Shown here piece after piece: positions 63,630-64,000 of a DNA stretch of 64,000 bases; positions within the stretch are counted from its first letter, which is position 1, and every line of letters starts with the position of its first letter. The notes below the pieces were generated by a model, which was not told the DNA's origin, made no database searches, and worked only from the letters and a program-made list of their open reading frames with translations. The position numbers and the translations under genes were made by a program. The DNA lies in assembly GCA_900473185.1 (NCBI GenBank), contig UCKU01000013.1, positions 124,001 to 188,000 of the forward strand, written 5' to 3'. The DNA comes from Hyphomicrobiales bacterium. GTDB lineage: Bacteria; Pseudomonadota; Alphaproteobacteria; Rhizobiales; Rhizobiaceae.

Positions 63630-64000
63630 ATGAAGGCAAATGGTAGTGATAGGCCGGTAATCCGGCCGCTTCCGGCGATGGACCGCGCCCGTCAGGTGAC
63701 GGAAGCGCTGGCGCATTATGTCGAGGATGCCCGGCTTCAGGCGGGCGACCGGCTGCCGGCGGAGCGTGAATTGATGGCAGCGCTTGCCGTCGGGCGGTCT
63801 ACCATTCGCGAGGCAATCCGGCATTTTCAGGCGCTCGGCGTCATCGAGACGCGCAAGGGCAGCGGAACTTATCTGCTGAAACCGGTTTCTCGCGATACGA
63901 TTCATATGCCGCTATCGTTCGAGACGCCGCATCTGCGCGATGTGCTGCTGCAGACGCTGGAGGTTCGCCGCGGCATCGAATGCGAGGCCGGCATGGTGGC
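63630..64000 (+). CDS. FadR/GntR family regulator, 5' part only
   Basis: ATG 63630 after GGGGAA opens a frame that runs past the window end. The first 120 visible residues hold the GntR winged helix: VEDARLQAGDRLPAERELM, ALAVGRSTIREAIRHFQALG and IETRKGSGTYLLK, then the start of an FCD-type ligand domain (LEVRRGIECEAG). It is probably a regulator of a downstream sugar-acid or organic-acid operon outside the window. Confidence 0.9.
   Translation, partial: MKANGSDRPVIRPLPAMDRARQVTEALAHYVEDARLQAGDRLPAERELMAALAVGRSTIREAIRHFQALGVIETRKGSGTYLLKPVSRDTIHMPLSFETPHLRDVLLQTLEVRRGIECEAGMV

Noticed and set aside
1..64000. CRISPR array, rRNA, phage structural or integrase genes
   Set aside because: I looked for regularly spaced repeats, ribosomal RNA and integrase motifs and found none; the only mobile element supported is the IS3 copy.

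Overview
The window looks like accessory DNA of a Rhizobiales alphaproteobacterium (Rhizobium/Agrobacterium group). Supporting signs are the tRNA-His without G-1 and with A73, an att-type ABC/lipocalin operon, IorAB-type molybdenum hydroxylase genes, FadR-type GntR regulators and moderately GC-rich coding DNA. No replication, conjugation, rRNA or CRISPR genes are visible.

Layout. (1) 1-5.7 kb is a catabolic cluster: the 3' end of a [2Fe-2S] molybdenum-hydroxylase subunit, a cyclase-family hydrolase, an MHS transporter, a TetR regulator, both subunits of a 3-oxoacid CoA-transferase and a fumarylacetoacetase-family hydrolase. (2) 6-33 kb is a large redox and electrophile-handling region: TetR regulators, two SDRs, a quinone oxidoreductase, IorAB with a triheme cytochrome c, alpha/beta hydrolase, enoyl-CoA hydratase, OsmC, isochorismatase-type hydrolase, flavodoxin-fold quinone reductase, SRPBCC protein, three DJ-1/PfpI proteins, acyltransferase, tautomerase, aldo/keto reductase, two MFS carriers, GNAT and CMD proteins. 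Two families of inverted repeats tie this region together: RCTTCA-N5-TGAAGY (eight sites) and TGAT-N4-ATCA (four sites). This suggests two local regulons. A Septu-like ATPase/HNH nuclease pair (8.8-11.2 kb) is lodged inside this region.

(3) 33.7-37.2 kb is a three-gene unit: a TnsA-like degenerate nuclease-fold protein, a soluble FtsH-like AAA+ zinc protease and a metallophosphoesterase. (4) 37.2-43.8 kb holds a secreted ClpP/SppA-like protein, a HipB-like regulator and an ABC exporter operon with an AttH-type lipocalin protein. (5) 44.3-54.4 kb, on the minus strand, is a tightly overlapping four-gene operon: ClpA/B-like AAA+ ATPase, NrdG-like radical SAM protein, a 2086-residue zinc ribbon/degenerate kinase/SF1 helicase/restriction-endonuclease-fold fusion, and a coiled-coil protein. 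I do not recognise it as a named system, and it is the best candidate here for an undescribed conflict or DNA-processing system. (6) 54.8-58 kb holds a truncated surface-antigen gene, an IS3-family element with a frameshifted transposase and an Sll1717-type P-loop ATPase. (7) 58-64 kb holds small secreted and membrane proteins, a Fic-domain remnant, a PH-domain protein, tRNA-His and the start of a FadR-family regulator that runs off the window.

All function calls come from reading motifs by eye; no database or alignment was run.
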